The notes under the pieces were generated by a model. The model saw only the letters and a list, made by a program, of their open reading frames with translations, ran no database searches and was not told the origin of the DNA. From positions 496,001 to 560,000 of the forward strand of contig NZ_CP082271.1 in assembly GCF_019880365.1 (NCBI RefSeq): a stretch of DNA of 64,000 nucleotides, read 5' to 3'. Source of the DNA: Pseudomonas sp. DNDY-54 (GTDB lineage Bacteria; Pseudomonadota; Gammaproteobacteria; Pseudomonadales; Pseudomonadaceae). Position numbers and translations under genes: made by a program. Shown piece by piece: positions 25,980 through 34,752 of the stretch (positions are counted from its first letter, which is position 1; every line of letters begins with the position of its first letter).

Positions 25980-27655
25980 GGGTGTTCTCCCAGCAGAATG
26001 CGGCCAGACGAGCAAGGCGCATCGCCGTTGCGGTATGCGAAGTGCAACTTGCTGCGCTCGCGGTCAAAGCGCAGGGTCAGATGCAGCGGATCGCCGGGGC
26101 GGGCGAGCTGCTGAAACTTGAGGACTTCCATACCTTGAAAGCGCGGTGGCAGGTGTTCGATCAGCTCTCGGGCGAGTCCGATTGCCCAGTCGATCTGCAC
26201 GACGCCGGGCAGTACCGGCGTCTTGGGAAAATGACCGGAAAAATGGGCGAGGTCCGGCGGCACGACAAGATCAAGGTGCCACTGCCCCTCGTTCAGCGCT
26301 GCGCCCAGGCGTTCCGGGAGCAGAGGGCGAGGTGCCTGCAATAGCTCGTCGAGCTGCGCGTGTGGCAGTTTGCCTTGGCTGTTGCAAGGCAGCTGTGACA
26401 CTAGGCGCCAGCGCCTGGGCAGCGCCAGCGCTTCGCAGTGATTGGACAAATGCGTGCGTAACGTTTCGGTCAATGCCCGGCGCCCACCGTTGCGCAGTGC
26501 ATGCAGGCCCGCAGCGCTGAGCGCGACAAGTGCCGCGAGGTAAGCGCGGTTTTCGGTGATCACGCCGACACGGGCCTCGTCGACGAAAGGGTGCGTAGCC
26601 AGCGCCGCTTCCAGCATGGGTAAGGCGATGCGCTTTTCTTCCAGCTTGACGATACGATCCAGCCGCCCGAGCAGTTCGAAGCGACCATCAGCGTCAATTC
26701 GTACCGCATCCGCGGTTTGCTCGACATGGCCCGGAGGCAGGCAGGGTGAGGCGACGCTCAAGGCACCCTGTGGATTCACACTCAGCTTCACGCCAGGGAA
26801 GGGTTGCCACGATGAGCCGCCCTGACGCCAGGCGATGCCGCCGGTTTCCGAGCTGCCGTAGATTTCCGTCGGGAGCTGGGCCAGCCGATCTTGAAGCCGC
26901 TGCGCGGCGTCGGCATCGAGTGGGCCTCCCGAAGAGAAGACTCGACGCACGCTGCGCAATGCCGGCCAGTCGAGGTTGTCGCCCATCCGTTTTAGCAGCG
27001 CTGGGCTGGCTACCCAGTAGAAGCTGGAATGCTGGCGGCTGGCTAACTGGATATCTTCAGAGAAGGGCAGCGCGCGTCGCAGAAAGGGTCGGCCGGCACA
27101 CAGCGGCCATAGCACGCGGAACAGCAAACCGTAGATGTGTTGCGCGGCGACGCTGGCGATTACGCAGGCGTCGCCAAGATCCGCACCCCAGCAGTCCTCG
27201 AGCAGTTCGACTTCGTTCGACAGCTGGCGCAGACGCTTGTCGATCAGCTTTGGCTCGCCGCTGGAGCCGGAAGTGCACAGCAGCAGGCGGCACTGGTCCA
27301 GATCCAGCTTCGCCCCTTCGAGCGGCTCGGCGGTGAGGTCGGAGATCCGAGCGTCGCCGTCCTGATCCGTCAACCAGAGATCGGCCTGGTGCGCCAGCCG
27401 GGAACGGTTCGCCGGTTGCAGGTCGGCCGGCAGCACTACAGTCACGCCGGCTCGCCAGGCGCCAAGCAGCGCGATCGCGAGCTCGCCGGCATCCTCAAGA
27501 TGAATCGCGAGCCGGGCGACGCCACGATTGCGCAGCCCGGCGGCCACGCGCAGTGCTTGCTGGCGCAGCTCGGTATGGTCCAGGCTGGGGTCCAGCGTGA
27601 CCGGACGCGACCTGGGCGTCTGATCGAGCAGGTTTTCCAGTGAAATCCAGTTCAT
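25976..27655 (-). CDS. apeH: Aryl/acyl-ACP synthetase fused to a hot-dog dehydratase (ApeH-ApeI-like)
   Basis: A 559-residue two-domain protein. Residues 1 to about 440 form an AMP-forming ligase with core motifs LLCTSGSSGEPK, IYGSSETGG, GRLDRIVKLEEKRI and the C-terminal lysine in CNSQGKLPH. It should activate the aromatic starter acid and load it on ACP. Residues from about 455 form a FabZ-like hot-dog domain with the catalytic-His block SGHFPKTPVLPGVVQIDWA, the ApeI role, expected to pair with the ApeP-like protein at 15779. In the aryl polyene cluster I know from E. coli and Xenorhabdus these are separate genes. ATG 27655 overlaps the membrane-protein stop (ATGA) and follows AGGAACG. Confidence 0.87.
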   Translation of the reverse strand: MNWISLENLLDQTPRSRPVTLDPSLDHTELRQQALRVAAGLRNRGVARLAIHLEDAGELAIALLGAWRAGVTVVLPADLQPANRSRLAHQADLWLTDQDGDARISDLTAEPLEGAKLDLDQCRLLLCTSGSSGEPKLIDKRLRQLSNEVELLEDCWGADLGDACVIASVAAQHIYGLLFRVLWPLCAGRPFLRRALPFSEDIQLASRQHSSFYWVASPALLKRMGDNLDWPALRSVRRVFSSGGPLDADAAQRLQDRLAQLPTEIYGSSETGGIAWRQGGSSWQPFPGVKLSVNPQGALSVASPCLPPGHVEQTADAVRIDADGRFELLGRLDRIVKLEEKRIALPMLEAALATHPFVDEARVGVITENRAYLAALVALSAAGLHALRNGGRRALTETLRTHLSNHCEALALPRRWRLVSQLPCNSQGKLPHAQLDELLQAPRPLLPERLGAALNEGQWHLDLVVPPDLAHFSGHFPKTPVLPGVVQIDWAIGLARELIEHLPPRFQGMEVLKFQQLARPGDPLHLTLRFDRERSKLHFAYRNGDAPCSSGRILLGEHP

Positions 27656-28230
27656 TTTTCGTTCCTGATTCGCTGGCGCACCAGCCACTCACCGGCAAAT
27701 AACAGGCCCATCAGCAGATAGGCGATCAACCCGGTGTATAGCGTCCACCAGCTGAGCGGCGCCCAGAGCGCGAGGCCGCTGGCGATGCTGGCGTTGACGA
27801 GGAAGTAACCCACCCAGACCCACGTGACCTGTCGCGTGTAGCGCACCGCTGCGGCCGGAAGATCGGGCTCGCTCAGGCGTGCCAGACGCTCGATGATCGG
27901 CATGCCGGACCAGAGGCTGCTGGCAAACAGACCGAGCAGCGCCAAGCTGATCAGCACCGGATACCAGCGCAGCAGTGCAGGTTCACCTGCCAGCCCCAGC
28001 AGCAGACAAAACAGCAGGGCCACCGATGCAAGGGTGCGGCTCAGTGGCGTCTGTTTGCCGCTGACGAGCCGTGCCAGCCACAGCCCCCCGAGCAGTAGCG
28101 CGAAGAGGCGTGGCGACAGATGCTCCAAGCCGAGATAGACAGCAAACGGGTAGGCGAGACCTGCCACTAACAGACAGAGGCCAATCAGTCGGCTGGTATT
28201 CGTCTTGCCTGTTCCGGTGGGTGCGTGCAT
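27652..28230 (-). CDS. Integral membrane protein of the aryl polyene cluster (COG4648 type)
   Basis: A 192-residue polytopic protein with about six hydrophobic segments, among them LIGLCLLVAGLAYPFAVYLG, LASVALLFCLLLGLAG, YPVLISLALLGLFASSLW and LYTGLIAYLLMGLLFAGE. It resembles the predicted membrane protein found between the ACP and ligase genes of aryl polyene clusters (ApeG position). The biochemical role is unknown. ATG 28230 is used; GTG 28254 is in frame but has a ribosome site too far away. The 83 bases between ACP2 and this gene are the first real gap in the upstream half of the operon. Confidence 0.75.
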   Translation of the reverse strand: MHAPTGTGKTNTSRLIGLCLLVAGLAYPFAVYLGLEHLSPRLFALLLGGLWLARLVSGKQTPLSRTLASVALLFCLLLGLAGEPALLRWYPVLISLALLGLFASSLWSGMPIIERLARLSEPDLPAAAVRYTRQVTWVWVGYFLVNASIASGLALWAPLSWWTLYTGLIAYLLMGLLFAGEWLVRQRIRNEK

Positions 28231-28313
28231 CGGGTGCTGTCCGCTTACGGGCACGTGACGCAGCAGCTACCCTCTCACTTCGGGCGGCTGCCAACGTTCT
28301 TGGTTTGTAGCCC

Positions 28314-28571
28314 TCAGGCCGTTTCCGGGTTCACCAGGCGGTAAACCGCCTCGACGACGTCGCCCACGGTACGCACCGACTTGAACTCTTCTGCAGCGAT
28401 TTTTTTGCCGGTCTGGCGTTTGATGTGATCGATCAAATCAACGGCGTCGATGGAGTCGATTTCCAAATCCTGATACAGGTTGGCTTCGAGGCTAATCCGG
28501 GCGGGATCAAGCTCGAATAGCTCGACTAGCGCGTCGCGCAGGGTCTGGAAGATTTCGTTGCGGTTGTTCAC
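28314..28571 (-). CDS. apeF: Acyl carrier protein 2 of the aryl polyene cluster
   Basis: An 85-residue ACP with the phosphopantetheine serine in LEIDSIDAVDLIDH (DSID motif). Acidic helix II and length are typical. GTG 28571 is the start: GAGGAG lies six bases upstream and the coding begins with NNRNEIFQTL; the longer frame runs through the first ACP and is not used. Two ACPs in tandem are standard for aryl polyene synthases, one for starter loading and one for elongation is a possible division of labour, but the sequence does not say which. Confidence 0.87.
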   Translation of the reverse strand: MNNRNEIFQTLRDALVELFELDPARISLEANLYQDLEIDSIDAVDLIDHIKRQTGKKIAAEEFKSVRTVGDVVEAVYRLVNPETA

Positions 28572-28584
28572 GGTGAGCTCCTCC

Positions 28585-28848
28585 TCAGGCGACAGCGCGG
28601 TTGGCGCTGACGTAGGCGGCCAGGCTGTCGACACTGGCGAAATGCTTGCGGGTGTCTTTGGCGTCCGCATCGATACGGATGCCGAAGCGCTTCTGGATTG
28701 CCAGGCCCAGCTCCAGCGCGTCGACCGAATCGAGCCCTAGCCCTTCGCCGAACAGCGGCTGGTCTGCCGCAATGTCATCCGGGCCGAGGTCTTCCAGACC
28801 CAGTGCGTCGATGATCAGTTGCTTGATTTCAAGCTGCAGTTGGCTCAT
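28585..28848 (-). CDS. apeE: Acyl carrier protein 1 of the aryl polyene cluster
   Basis: An 87-residue ACP with the attachment serine in GLGLDSVDALELG (DSVD motif). It is acidic and has the expected four-helix length. ATG 28848 follows AAGGAG at a distance of 11 bases and overlaps the acyltransferase stop by 20 bases. The second ACP begins 13 bases after its stop. It needs a phosphopantetheinyl transferase, and none is present in the window. Confidence 0.88.
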   Translation of the reverse strand: MSQLQLEIKQLIIDALGLEDLGPDDIAADQPLFGEGLGLDSVDALELGLAIQKRFGIRIDADAKDTRKHFASVDSLAAYVSANRAVA

Positions 28849-29638
28849 CGAGTGCGAGCTCCTTTATGAAGTGTCGGTGCAGATGGTCATTGAGTCGCCG
28901 CGAGGCGATGGGTGCCGCGGCTTGCGCGGCGAACAGCTGCGGGTCGATGTCCTCACCGACACGCAGATGGAAATGAAAACGTCTTGCCGGAATCCGGTAC
29001 CAGGGCTCAGCCTTGGTCAGCGTCGTCGGCGTGACGGTGATAACCACTGGCGTCACCAAGCGCGCGCCCCGCAGGGCGATAGCCGCCGCGCCGCGATGGA
29101 ACTGCGGGGCCTGGCCGGGTGTGGTCCGAGTGCCTTCCGGAAAAATGATCAGCGTCTGGCCTTGCTGCAGTGCTGCAGCGGCGTCGTCGAGCATTTCGGC
29201 GCTGCCATTGTTACTGATGTACTGCGCGGCGCGGATCGGACCGCGGGTGAAGGGATTGTCCCACAGGCTTTGCTTGACCACACAGTTGGCATCGCGGATC
29301 AGGGCGATCAGGACGACCACGTCGATCAGAGAAGGGTGGTTGGCAATCACAAGTTGCCCTGGGCGGCCGAGCCGCTCGGCGCCTTCGACTTCGTACGTCA
29401 GCACACCGCTGCGATACATGAACTGCACAAACAACCAGAACAGTCGGCTGACCGTCTGGCGAGCACGAAGACGGCGTCTGGTTGCGTCGCCGGGGAGCAA
29501 CCCGAGGAGAGGGAAAATAACCAGCCGCAGGCAGAGCCCCCCAAAACCGAAAAGAGCGAACGAAAGCCCAGTCGCGATCAGGCGCCACAGCCATGGCGCG
29601 TTTGGCCGATTGTTCAATGAGTCTGCTGCCAATTCCAT
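28829..29638 (-). CDS. PlsC-type 1-acyl-glycerol-3-phosphate acyltransferase paralogue
   Basis: A 269-residue membrane-bound acyltransferase with the catalytic HX4D motif in IANHPSLIDVV, the FPEGTRT substrate motif and an N-terminal hydrophobic region (LWRLIATGLSFALFGFGGLC). PlsC acylates lysophosphatidic acid; this copy, in the ApeD position, probably acylates the lipid anchor of the pigment. ATG 29638 is chosen since GGGAG lies eight bases upstream; ATG 29653 and a TTG at 29617 are alternatives. It overlaps the chain-length-factor gene by 25 bases. Confidence 0.85.
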   Translation of the reverse strand: MELAADSLNNRPNAPWLWRLIATGLSFALFGFGGLCLRLVIFPLLGLLPGDATRRRLRARQTVSRLFWLFVQFMYRSGVLTYEVEGAERLGRPGQLVIANHPSLIDVVVLIALIRDANCVVKQSLWDNPFTRGPIRAAQYISNNGSAEMLDDAAAALQQGQTLIIFPEGTRTTPGQAPQFHRGAAAIALRGARLVTPVVITVTPTTLTKAEPWYRIPARRFHFHLRVGEDIDPQLFAAQAAAPIASRRLNDHLHRHFIKELALDEPTAA

Positions 29639-30345
29639 TGGCGGCTCTCCCATCGATGCTGGAACGCGGACCAGCCATTGAGCAGCGCACCAATCAGTTC
29701 GATGGCATGCGGTCGCTTCGTTGAGGGCGTATCGGCGTCAGCAATCCCCAGGCTCAGTTGCCAGGTCCGCCCTGGCTTGAGCAGCAACGCCACGGCATAA
29801 GGAAAGCTGACGTCGCTGATCCAGGGTGAATAGATGTCTGGAGTCTGGTCTTCGGCCACCACCACCAGAACGGCAGGTGCTCCTTCGCTGAGCAGAAACG
29901 ACGCCTCGAGCACGGCATGCTCCAGCCCGTCGCCTTCCGCAGCGAGCGCGGTCATTTCGCTGGTGTCCTTCTGCTGAATGGACCAGAGGCCGATAATCGC
30001 GTTGTGCACCGACAGGCTGAACTGCGTCGGGGAGAGGGGCTCACCACTCGCCAGGTCTTTGAGGATGGCGAAGGTGCGCGCGGTTTCGCCGTGGCGTGAG
30101 GCGTAGACCAGGGGCATTTCAGGTTGGCCAGCAGCCAGGGGCGTGGCGACCGTAAAGACCATGCGTGCCAGACGGCTGAGTCGCCGACGCTGCATGGCTG
30201 GCAGGAAGCTAACGTCCGGCTGCGCGTCACTGCTCGGCAAGTCGCACGGATTTCTGGCCCACTGCGCCCAGTCGTGCGCGCATGTCAAACCCGGAGCCCA
30301 GGCTTGCCATTGATCGATATCGAATTGAATCACGCGAGAACTCAC
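29614..30345 (-). CDS. apeC: Beta-ketoacyl synthase chain-length factor (ApeC-like)
   Basis: A 243-residue protein of the short ketosynthase-like group (ketoacyl-synt_2). It keeps ketosynthase landmarks such as PLVYASRHGETART and LSVHNAIIGLW but has no active-site cysteine in a SACT-like context, as expected for a chain-length factor. The known ApeC forms a heterodimer with the ketosynthase ApeO and sets polyene length. It is the first gene of the operon; 288 bases of non-coding sequence before it, up to trxC, must hold the operon promoter. No clear -35/-10 pair is visible to me; a small CCGCC/GGCGG hairpin is at 30412-30429. Confidence 0.82.
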   Translation of the reverse strand: MSSRVIQFDIDQWQAWAPGLTCAHDWAQWARNPCDLPSSDAQPDVSFLPAMQRRRLSRLARMVFTVATPLAAGQPEMPLVYASRHGETARTFAILKDLASGEPLSPTQFSLSVHNAIIGLWSIQQKDTSEMTALAAEGDGLEHAVLEASFLLSEGAPAVLVVVAEDQTPDIYSPWISDVSFPYAVALLLKPGRTWQLSLGIADADTPSTKRPHAIELIGALLNGWSAFQHRWESRQWNWQQTH

Positions 30346-30633
30346 CGGCTCGTTTGCGAGCCTTGTTGTTGGCGTGTCGACGTCCCTGTACAGCGACTAT
30401 CGGTAAATTATCCGCCGTGAAAGTGGCGGCATTATCCAATCGCGTTCTGGCAGAGGCAAACGTTGCGTGAAATATCCTGATAAAAGGTAGGCTTGCTTCG
30501 CGGAACTGGGGCGGACTCACGCGGTCAGTTAAGAGTTTTCAGTTTGCGAGACAGCGCAATGCGGTCCCGCTTACCGCAACGCGCCGAATGGGATGTTGGA
30601 ACGCGATTAGTCGTTCGATCCCTGGATGGCTCG

Positions 30634-31068
30634 TCAGATCCCCTGTTGTTTAAGCCATGCCATGAGCTGCGGCAGCGGTAGCGCGCCACTTTGGCGCGCA
30701 ATCTCACGGCCGCCCTTGAACAGGATAAGACTGGGAATTGAGCGGATACCGAGTTGGGCCGACAGCTGCGGGCTGGCTTCGCTGTCCAGCTTTCCAAACC
30801 TGCATCGTCCGTGCAATTGGGCAGCTGCTTGGACGAAGGTCGGGGCGAAGCTTCGGCACGGCCCGCACCAGCTCGCCCATACATCCACCAGTAGCGGCAG
30901 GTCGCATTTAATCTGGTTAGCGAACTGGCTTTCTTGCATATCGAACGGCTTGCTGGGCAATGCTTCGGACTTGCATCGACCGCAGAGGGGCGCATCCTGC
31001 AGGCGATTGGCGGGAATGCGATTAAGGCTTGCGCACTGTGCGCATGGGACGATCAGCGAGTCAGACAT
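30634..31068 (-). CDS. trxC: Thioredoxin 2
   Basis: A 144-residue thioredoxin with the redox motif WCGPC (WASWCGPCRSF) and an N-terminal zinc-binding ribbon made by the pairs CAQC and CGRC, the feature that separates TrxC from TrxA. The family reduces cytosolic disulfides, especially in oxidative stress. ATG 31068 follows GGAG. It is divergent in function from its neighbours, and lies upstream of the pigment operon in the same direction, so read-through into it is possible. Confidence 0.95.
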   Translation of the reverse strand: MSDSLIVPCAQCASLNRIPANRLQDAPLCGRCKSEALPSKPFDMQESQFANQIKCDLPLLVDVWASWCGPCRSFAPTFVQAAAQLHGRCRFGKLDSEASPQLSAQLGIRSIPSLILFKGGREIARQSGALPLPQLMAWLKQQGI

Positions 31069-31145
31069 GGCGAGGCTCCACAGCAGGATCTCCTAAATGT
31101 GGTGCCTCTCAGCCTGATATCAAGCATCTACCGGATCCGCCAAAG

Positions 31146-32426
31146 CTAATCCGCGTTGGCTGCATCCAGCGCCTGAGCCAAGTCGGCGAGAATGTCGTCG
31201 ATGTGTTCGATGCCAATCGACAGGCGGATCAAGTCCTGGGACACCCCGGCCCGCTCGAGCTCTTCGGCATTCAACTGGCGATGCGTGGTGCTGGCGGGGT
31301 GGCACGCCAGCGATTTGGCATCGCCAATGTTGACCAGGCGCACGACGAGCTTGAGCGCATCGATAAAACGCGCGCCAGCCTGAATGCCGCCCTTGATTCC
31401 GAAGCAGAGAATCGACGCCGGGGTGCCGCGCATGTAGCGGCGCGCCAGCGCGTGCTCGGGGTGGTCGGCGAGCCCTGCGTATTTCACCCAAGCCACCTGC
31501 GGGTGCGTCTGCAGGTAGGTGGCGACCTTCATCGCGTTTTCGCAGTGCCGCTCCATGCGCAGCGCCAGCGTTTCCAAGCCCTGCAGGATCAGGAACGAAT
31601 TGAACGGCGAAATCGCCGCGCCCATATTGCGCAGCGGCACCACCCGGCAGCGGCCGATGAAGGCAGCCGGGCCGAACGCCTCGGTGTAGGTGACGCCGTG
31701 ATAGGACACGTCTGGCGTGTTGAGCAGCGCAAAGCGCTCCTTGTGCTGCGCCCAGGGGAACGAGCCGGAGTCGACGACGATGCCGCCGATGCTGGTGCCG
31801 TGGCCACCCATGTACTTTGTCAGCGAATGCACCACGATGTCGGCGCCATGCTCGATGGGTCGGCAGAGCATTGGCGTGGCGACCGTGTTATCCACAATCA
31901 GTGGCACACCGTGACGGTGCGCGGCGTCTGCCAGGGCTTGAAGATCGATGACGTTGCCGGCGGGGTTGCCAATCGACTCGCAAAACACGGCCTTAGTGCG
32001 TTCATCGATCAGGGACTCCAGCGCAGCGATGTCATCATGTGCGGCGAAGCGCACCTCGATGCCTTGGCGCGGCAGCGTATGGGCGAACAGGTTGTAGGTG
32101 CCGCCGTAGAGTTTGGCGACCGAGACAATGTTATCGCCCACTTCGGCGATGGTCTGGATGGCATAGGTGATCGCCGCCATTCCAGAGGCCACTGCCAGCG
32201 CAGCCACACCGCCCTCCAGTGCCGCCACGCGCTGCTCGAGCACATCGGTGGTGGGGTTCATGATGCGCGTGTAGATGTTGCCTGGAACCTTCAGATCAAA
32301 CAGGTCCGCGCCATGCTGGGTATCGTCGAACGCATACGAGGTGGTTTGGTAGATCGGTACTGCGACCGCTCGGGTCGTCGGGTCCGGACTGTAACCCGCA
32401 TGTATGGCGAGAGTTTCCAGTTTCAT
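31146..32426 (-). CDS. metY: O-acetylhomoserine sulfhydrylase (homocysteine synthase)
   Basis: A PLP enzyme of the Cys/Met metabolism family, 426 residues. It makes homocysteine from O-acyl-homoserine and sulfide. It shows VPIYQTTSYAFDD, YTRIMNPTTDVLEQR, and the PLP lysine in DIVVHSLTKYMGGHG. CysK-type and cystathionine gamma-synthase relatives are shorter; the insert around VDSGSFPWAQHKERFALLN is typical of MetY. ATG 32426 follows AAGGAG. The gene stands alone between trxC and the SLC13 permease. Confidence 0.94.
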   Translation of the reverse strand: MKLETLAIHAGYSPDPTTRAVAVPIYQTTSYAFDDTQHGADLFDLKVPGNIYTRIMNPTTDVLEQRVAALEGGVAALAVASGMAAITYAIQTIAEVGDNIVSVAKLYGGTYNLFAHTLPRQGIEVRFAAHDDIAALESLIDERTKAVFCESIGNPAGNVIDLQALADAAHRHGVPLIVDNTVATPMLCRPIEHGADIVVHSLTKYMGGHGTSIGGIVVDSGSFPWAQHKERFALLNTPDVSYHGVTYTEAFGPAAFIGRCRVVPLRNMGAAISPFNSFLILQGLETLALRMERHCENAMKVATYLQTHPQVAWVKYAGLADHPEHALARRYMRGTPASILCFGIKGGIQAGARFIDALKLVVRLVNIGDAKSLACHPASTTHRQLNAEELERAGVSQDLIRLSIGIEHIDDILADLAQALDAANAD

Positions 32427-32518
32427 GGCGTGCTCCTTGTAGTTGTTCGTCGGCTCAAAGGCCAGAGAGCATGAAACTGAACGCCAACGCGGTCAATGAC
32501 TCGGGGTGAAGGCTCTTG

Positions 32519-34309
32519 TCAGAGCGGCGTGAGCGGCCAGAACAGCGGTATCACCAACGTCGCGACAACCCAAAGCAGGAGGTTTAACGGGATGCCGACC
32601 TTGAGAAAGTCGGTGAAACGATAGCCGCCGGCGTTGTAGACGAAGGTGTTGGTCTGATAACCGATGGGCGTGGCGAAGCTGGCGCTGGCGGCAAACATCA
32701 CGGCGACGACAAAGGCGCGCGGGTCAATGCCCAGCTGCTGCGCGAGGCCGATGGCGATCGGAGTCACCAGCACGGCGACGGCATTGTTGGACAGAATCTC
32801 AGTAAGCACTGACGTGAACAGGTAGAGAAACCCCAACATGAACAGCGGGCCCGCCCAAGGCGTCAGCGCTACCACGCTGGAGACAATCAGCTGGACCAGT
32901 CCGACCTTGTCCATTGCCACGCTAATAGCGAGCATCCCGAAGATGAGGCTAAGGATTTTCCAGTCCACGGCCTTGTAAGCATCTTCGACATCCAGGCAGC
33001 GGGTGGCCAGCACCGCCGCGGCGCCCATGATCGCCAGGCCCTCAATGGGCATCACGCCGAACGCTGCGAGCAGCAGCACCGCCAATGTCGTGCCGATGGC
33101 AATCGGTGCCTTGTCGCGCCGAAACGAGCGTTCTTGTACGGCGTTGAGGCTGATCAGCTCACCATTGTCTGCAAAGCGCTTGATCTGGGCTGGCGTGCCT
33201 TCGACCAACATCACATCACCGAACTGCAATTGGAAGTCGTCAAGATTGCCCTGGATGTTTTCATCCTGCCGATGCACTGCCAATACATTGATGCCGTAGC
33301 GGGCACTTAGGTCGAGGTCGCGCATCGGTCTGTGGCTGTAACGGGAATTGCGACCAACGATGGCTTCCGCGAGGACTTCATCCGCACTGCTGATGGTTTC
33401 GAATGCCTCGCCGCGGTTGAAGGTCAGATGGCCGCTGCCCCTTAGTTCGACGACATCCTTCACCTGTCCGTGGATTACCAGCACATCACCCGCCAGCAAG
33501 CTGAAGTCCTCCTCCGGTCGGCTGTGCAGATGAACGCCACGGTTGACCTGTAGCACCCGCAAGCCGCTGCCGCCGTTGAGGTTGGCTTCAGCAATGCTCT
33601 TGCCTATCACTGGCGAGCCCTGCGGGACGCGGAGCTCACTCATGAAGGTGCGATCGAGCCTCGGTCCGAGCAGCTTGGAAAGCGTGTCTCGCTCGGGCAG
33701 TAGGCGCTTGCCGATGGTCATCATGTACACCATGCCGGCCGCGGCGAGCACTAGCGCGGCGCCGGTGATCTCGAACATGCCAAACGGCTCAAGACCGGCC
33801 TTGCGTGCCACGCCATCTACCAGGATGTTGGTGGACGTGCCGATCATCGTCAGCGTGCCGCCGAGAATCGTGGCGTAGGAAAGCGGGATCAGCAATTTCG
33901 ATGGTGTGGTGCCGGCGCGCTTGGCCAGTGAGATGGCCACTGGCGTCAGAATCGCGACGACAGGCGTGTTGTTAAGGAAGGCAGAAATGACCAGCGCGGT
34001 AATCGTCAGTCCGCCGAGCACGCGGGTCGGGCTGGTGCCGACGAGCCCGCCCAGCCAATTACCCAGCGCATCGATGCAACCGGTGCGCTCGAGCGCCGCG
34101 GAAATAACGAACATGCACGCGATGGTGACGGGCGCGGAATTGGACAGAACGCCGAGCACTTCCGCTGGGGTCAGTAACTGGCTTGCGATCAACACCGCTA
34201 CGGCGATCGCCACCACGATATCCGGGCTCCATGTCTCTCGCACGAATGACACCAGAACCCAAATCAACAAGGCGCAGACGAACAGGAGCGGTAGCGGTTC
34301 GGAAAGCAT
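32519..34309 (-). CDS. SLC13/DASS-family permease with two TrkA-C domains
   Basis: A 596-residue inner-membrane transporter. Many hydrophobic segments at both ends flank a soluble middle (about 200-390) with two TrkA-C/RCK-C-like units (LRVPQGSPVIGKSIAEANL and the second around SRYSHRPMRDLDL). SNSAPVTIACMFVIS and SNNAVAVLVTPIAIG are the DASS helix-hairpin motifs with the SNT-like sodium/substrate site. The family moves sulfate, dicarboxylates or thiosulfate; the sulfur gene metY next door hints at a sulfur oxyanion, but this is inference. ATG 34309 follows AAGGAC; the longer frame to 34375 lacks a ribosome site. Confidence 0.85.
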   Translation of the reverse strand: MLSEPLPLLFVCALLIWVLVSFVRETWSPDIVVAIAVAVLIASQLLTPAEVLGVLSNSAPVTIACMFVISAALERTGCIDALGNWLGGLVGTSPTRVLGGLTITALVISAFLNNTPVVAILTPVAISLAKRAGTTPSKLLIPLSYATILGGTLTMIGTSTNILVDGVARKAGLEPFGMFEITGAALVLAAAGMVYMMTIGKRLLPERDTLSKLLGPRLDRTFMSELRVPQGSPVIGKSIAEANLNGGSGLRVLQVNRGVHLHSRPEEDFSLLAGDVLVIHGQVKDVVELRGSGHLTFNRGEAFETISSADEVLAEAIVGRNSRYSHRPMRDLDLSARYGINVLAVHRQDENIQGNLDDFQLQFGDVMLVEGTPAQIKRFADNGELISLNAVQERSFRRDKAPIAIGTTLAVLLLAAFGVMPIEGLAIMGAAAVLATRCLDVEDAYKAVDWKILSLIFGMLAISVAMDKVGLVQLIVSSVVALTPWAGPLFMLGFLYLFTSVLTEILSNNAVAVLVTPIAIGLAQQLGIDPRAFVVAVMFAASASFATPIGYQTNTFVYNAGGYRFTDFLKVGIPLNLLLWVVATLVIPLFWPLTPL

Positions 34310-34572
34310 GAACGTCCTTAACGTGTCGTAACGACCCACTATCGACAGTGGCCCCGCGCGAACGATAGGGGGCATGCCTTAGAGAGTCTAGGAACGTTTT
34401 TGGATGTTTATATGCTTTTTAGCTATTTGCATGGCTCGAGTCGATTTTGCGTCAATCAAACTCAAGCAAGCGGCCTTTTGTTGCGGGCTGCGCCTAGAAA
34501 ATGCAGCGACATAGAGCTGGTGAAACTTGGTGCAAATCGACGTTTCGTTTTCCAGCTTCCGCTTACCCGCAG
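34310..34572. other. Gene-poor spacer upstream of the SLC13 permease
   Basis: No convincing coding frame or RNA gene. Around 34400-34440 the sequence is AT-richer than its surroundings, and on the minus strand CATATAAAC could be a -10 box for the permease, but the -35 partner is poor, so no promoter is called. Confidence 0.5.
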
Positions 34573-34752
34573 CTAGCGTGTGTGATCGGCAGTGTCCAAC
34601 TCGCTAATCAACATGCCGCATGAAACCTGGAAAAGCTGGCCCCCGCGCTTGATGGTGAGCGGCGTCCGCCTCGCGATAACGGCGCCGTTTCCGAGCATGC
34701 GGTCGATATGGGTGCGCAATTGGTGATATTGCCTGACGTAGTCTCGGTTCAT
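34573..34752 (-). CDS. Small hypothetical protein, 59 residues
   Basis: A short frame from ATG 34752 to TAG 34573 encodes 59 residues starting MNRDYVRQYHQLRTHIDRML and ending in ISELDTADHTR. It is basic in the middle (ARRTPLTIKRGG) and has no signal peptide or membrane segment. Support: AGGGGA six bases before the ATG, an ordinary amino acid mix, and Pseudomonas-like codon use. I do not recognise it. It lies alone between the permease and the tRNA region. Confidence 0.5.
   Translation of the reverse strand: MNRDYVRQYHQLRTHIDRMLGNGAVIARRTPLTIKRGGQLFQVSCGMLISELDTADHTR

Noticed and set aside
30412..30429. Small CCGCC/GGCGG hairpin upstream of the pigment operon
   Set aside because: Five-base stem only; too common in GC-rich DNA to call an operator.
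31029..32474. 481-codon open frame on the + strand
   Set aside because: Antisense of metY, whose PLP motifs are intact.
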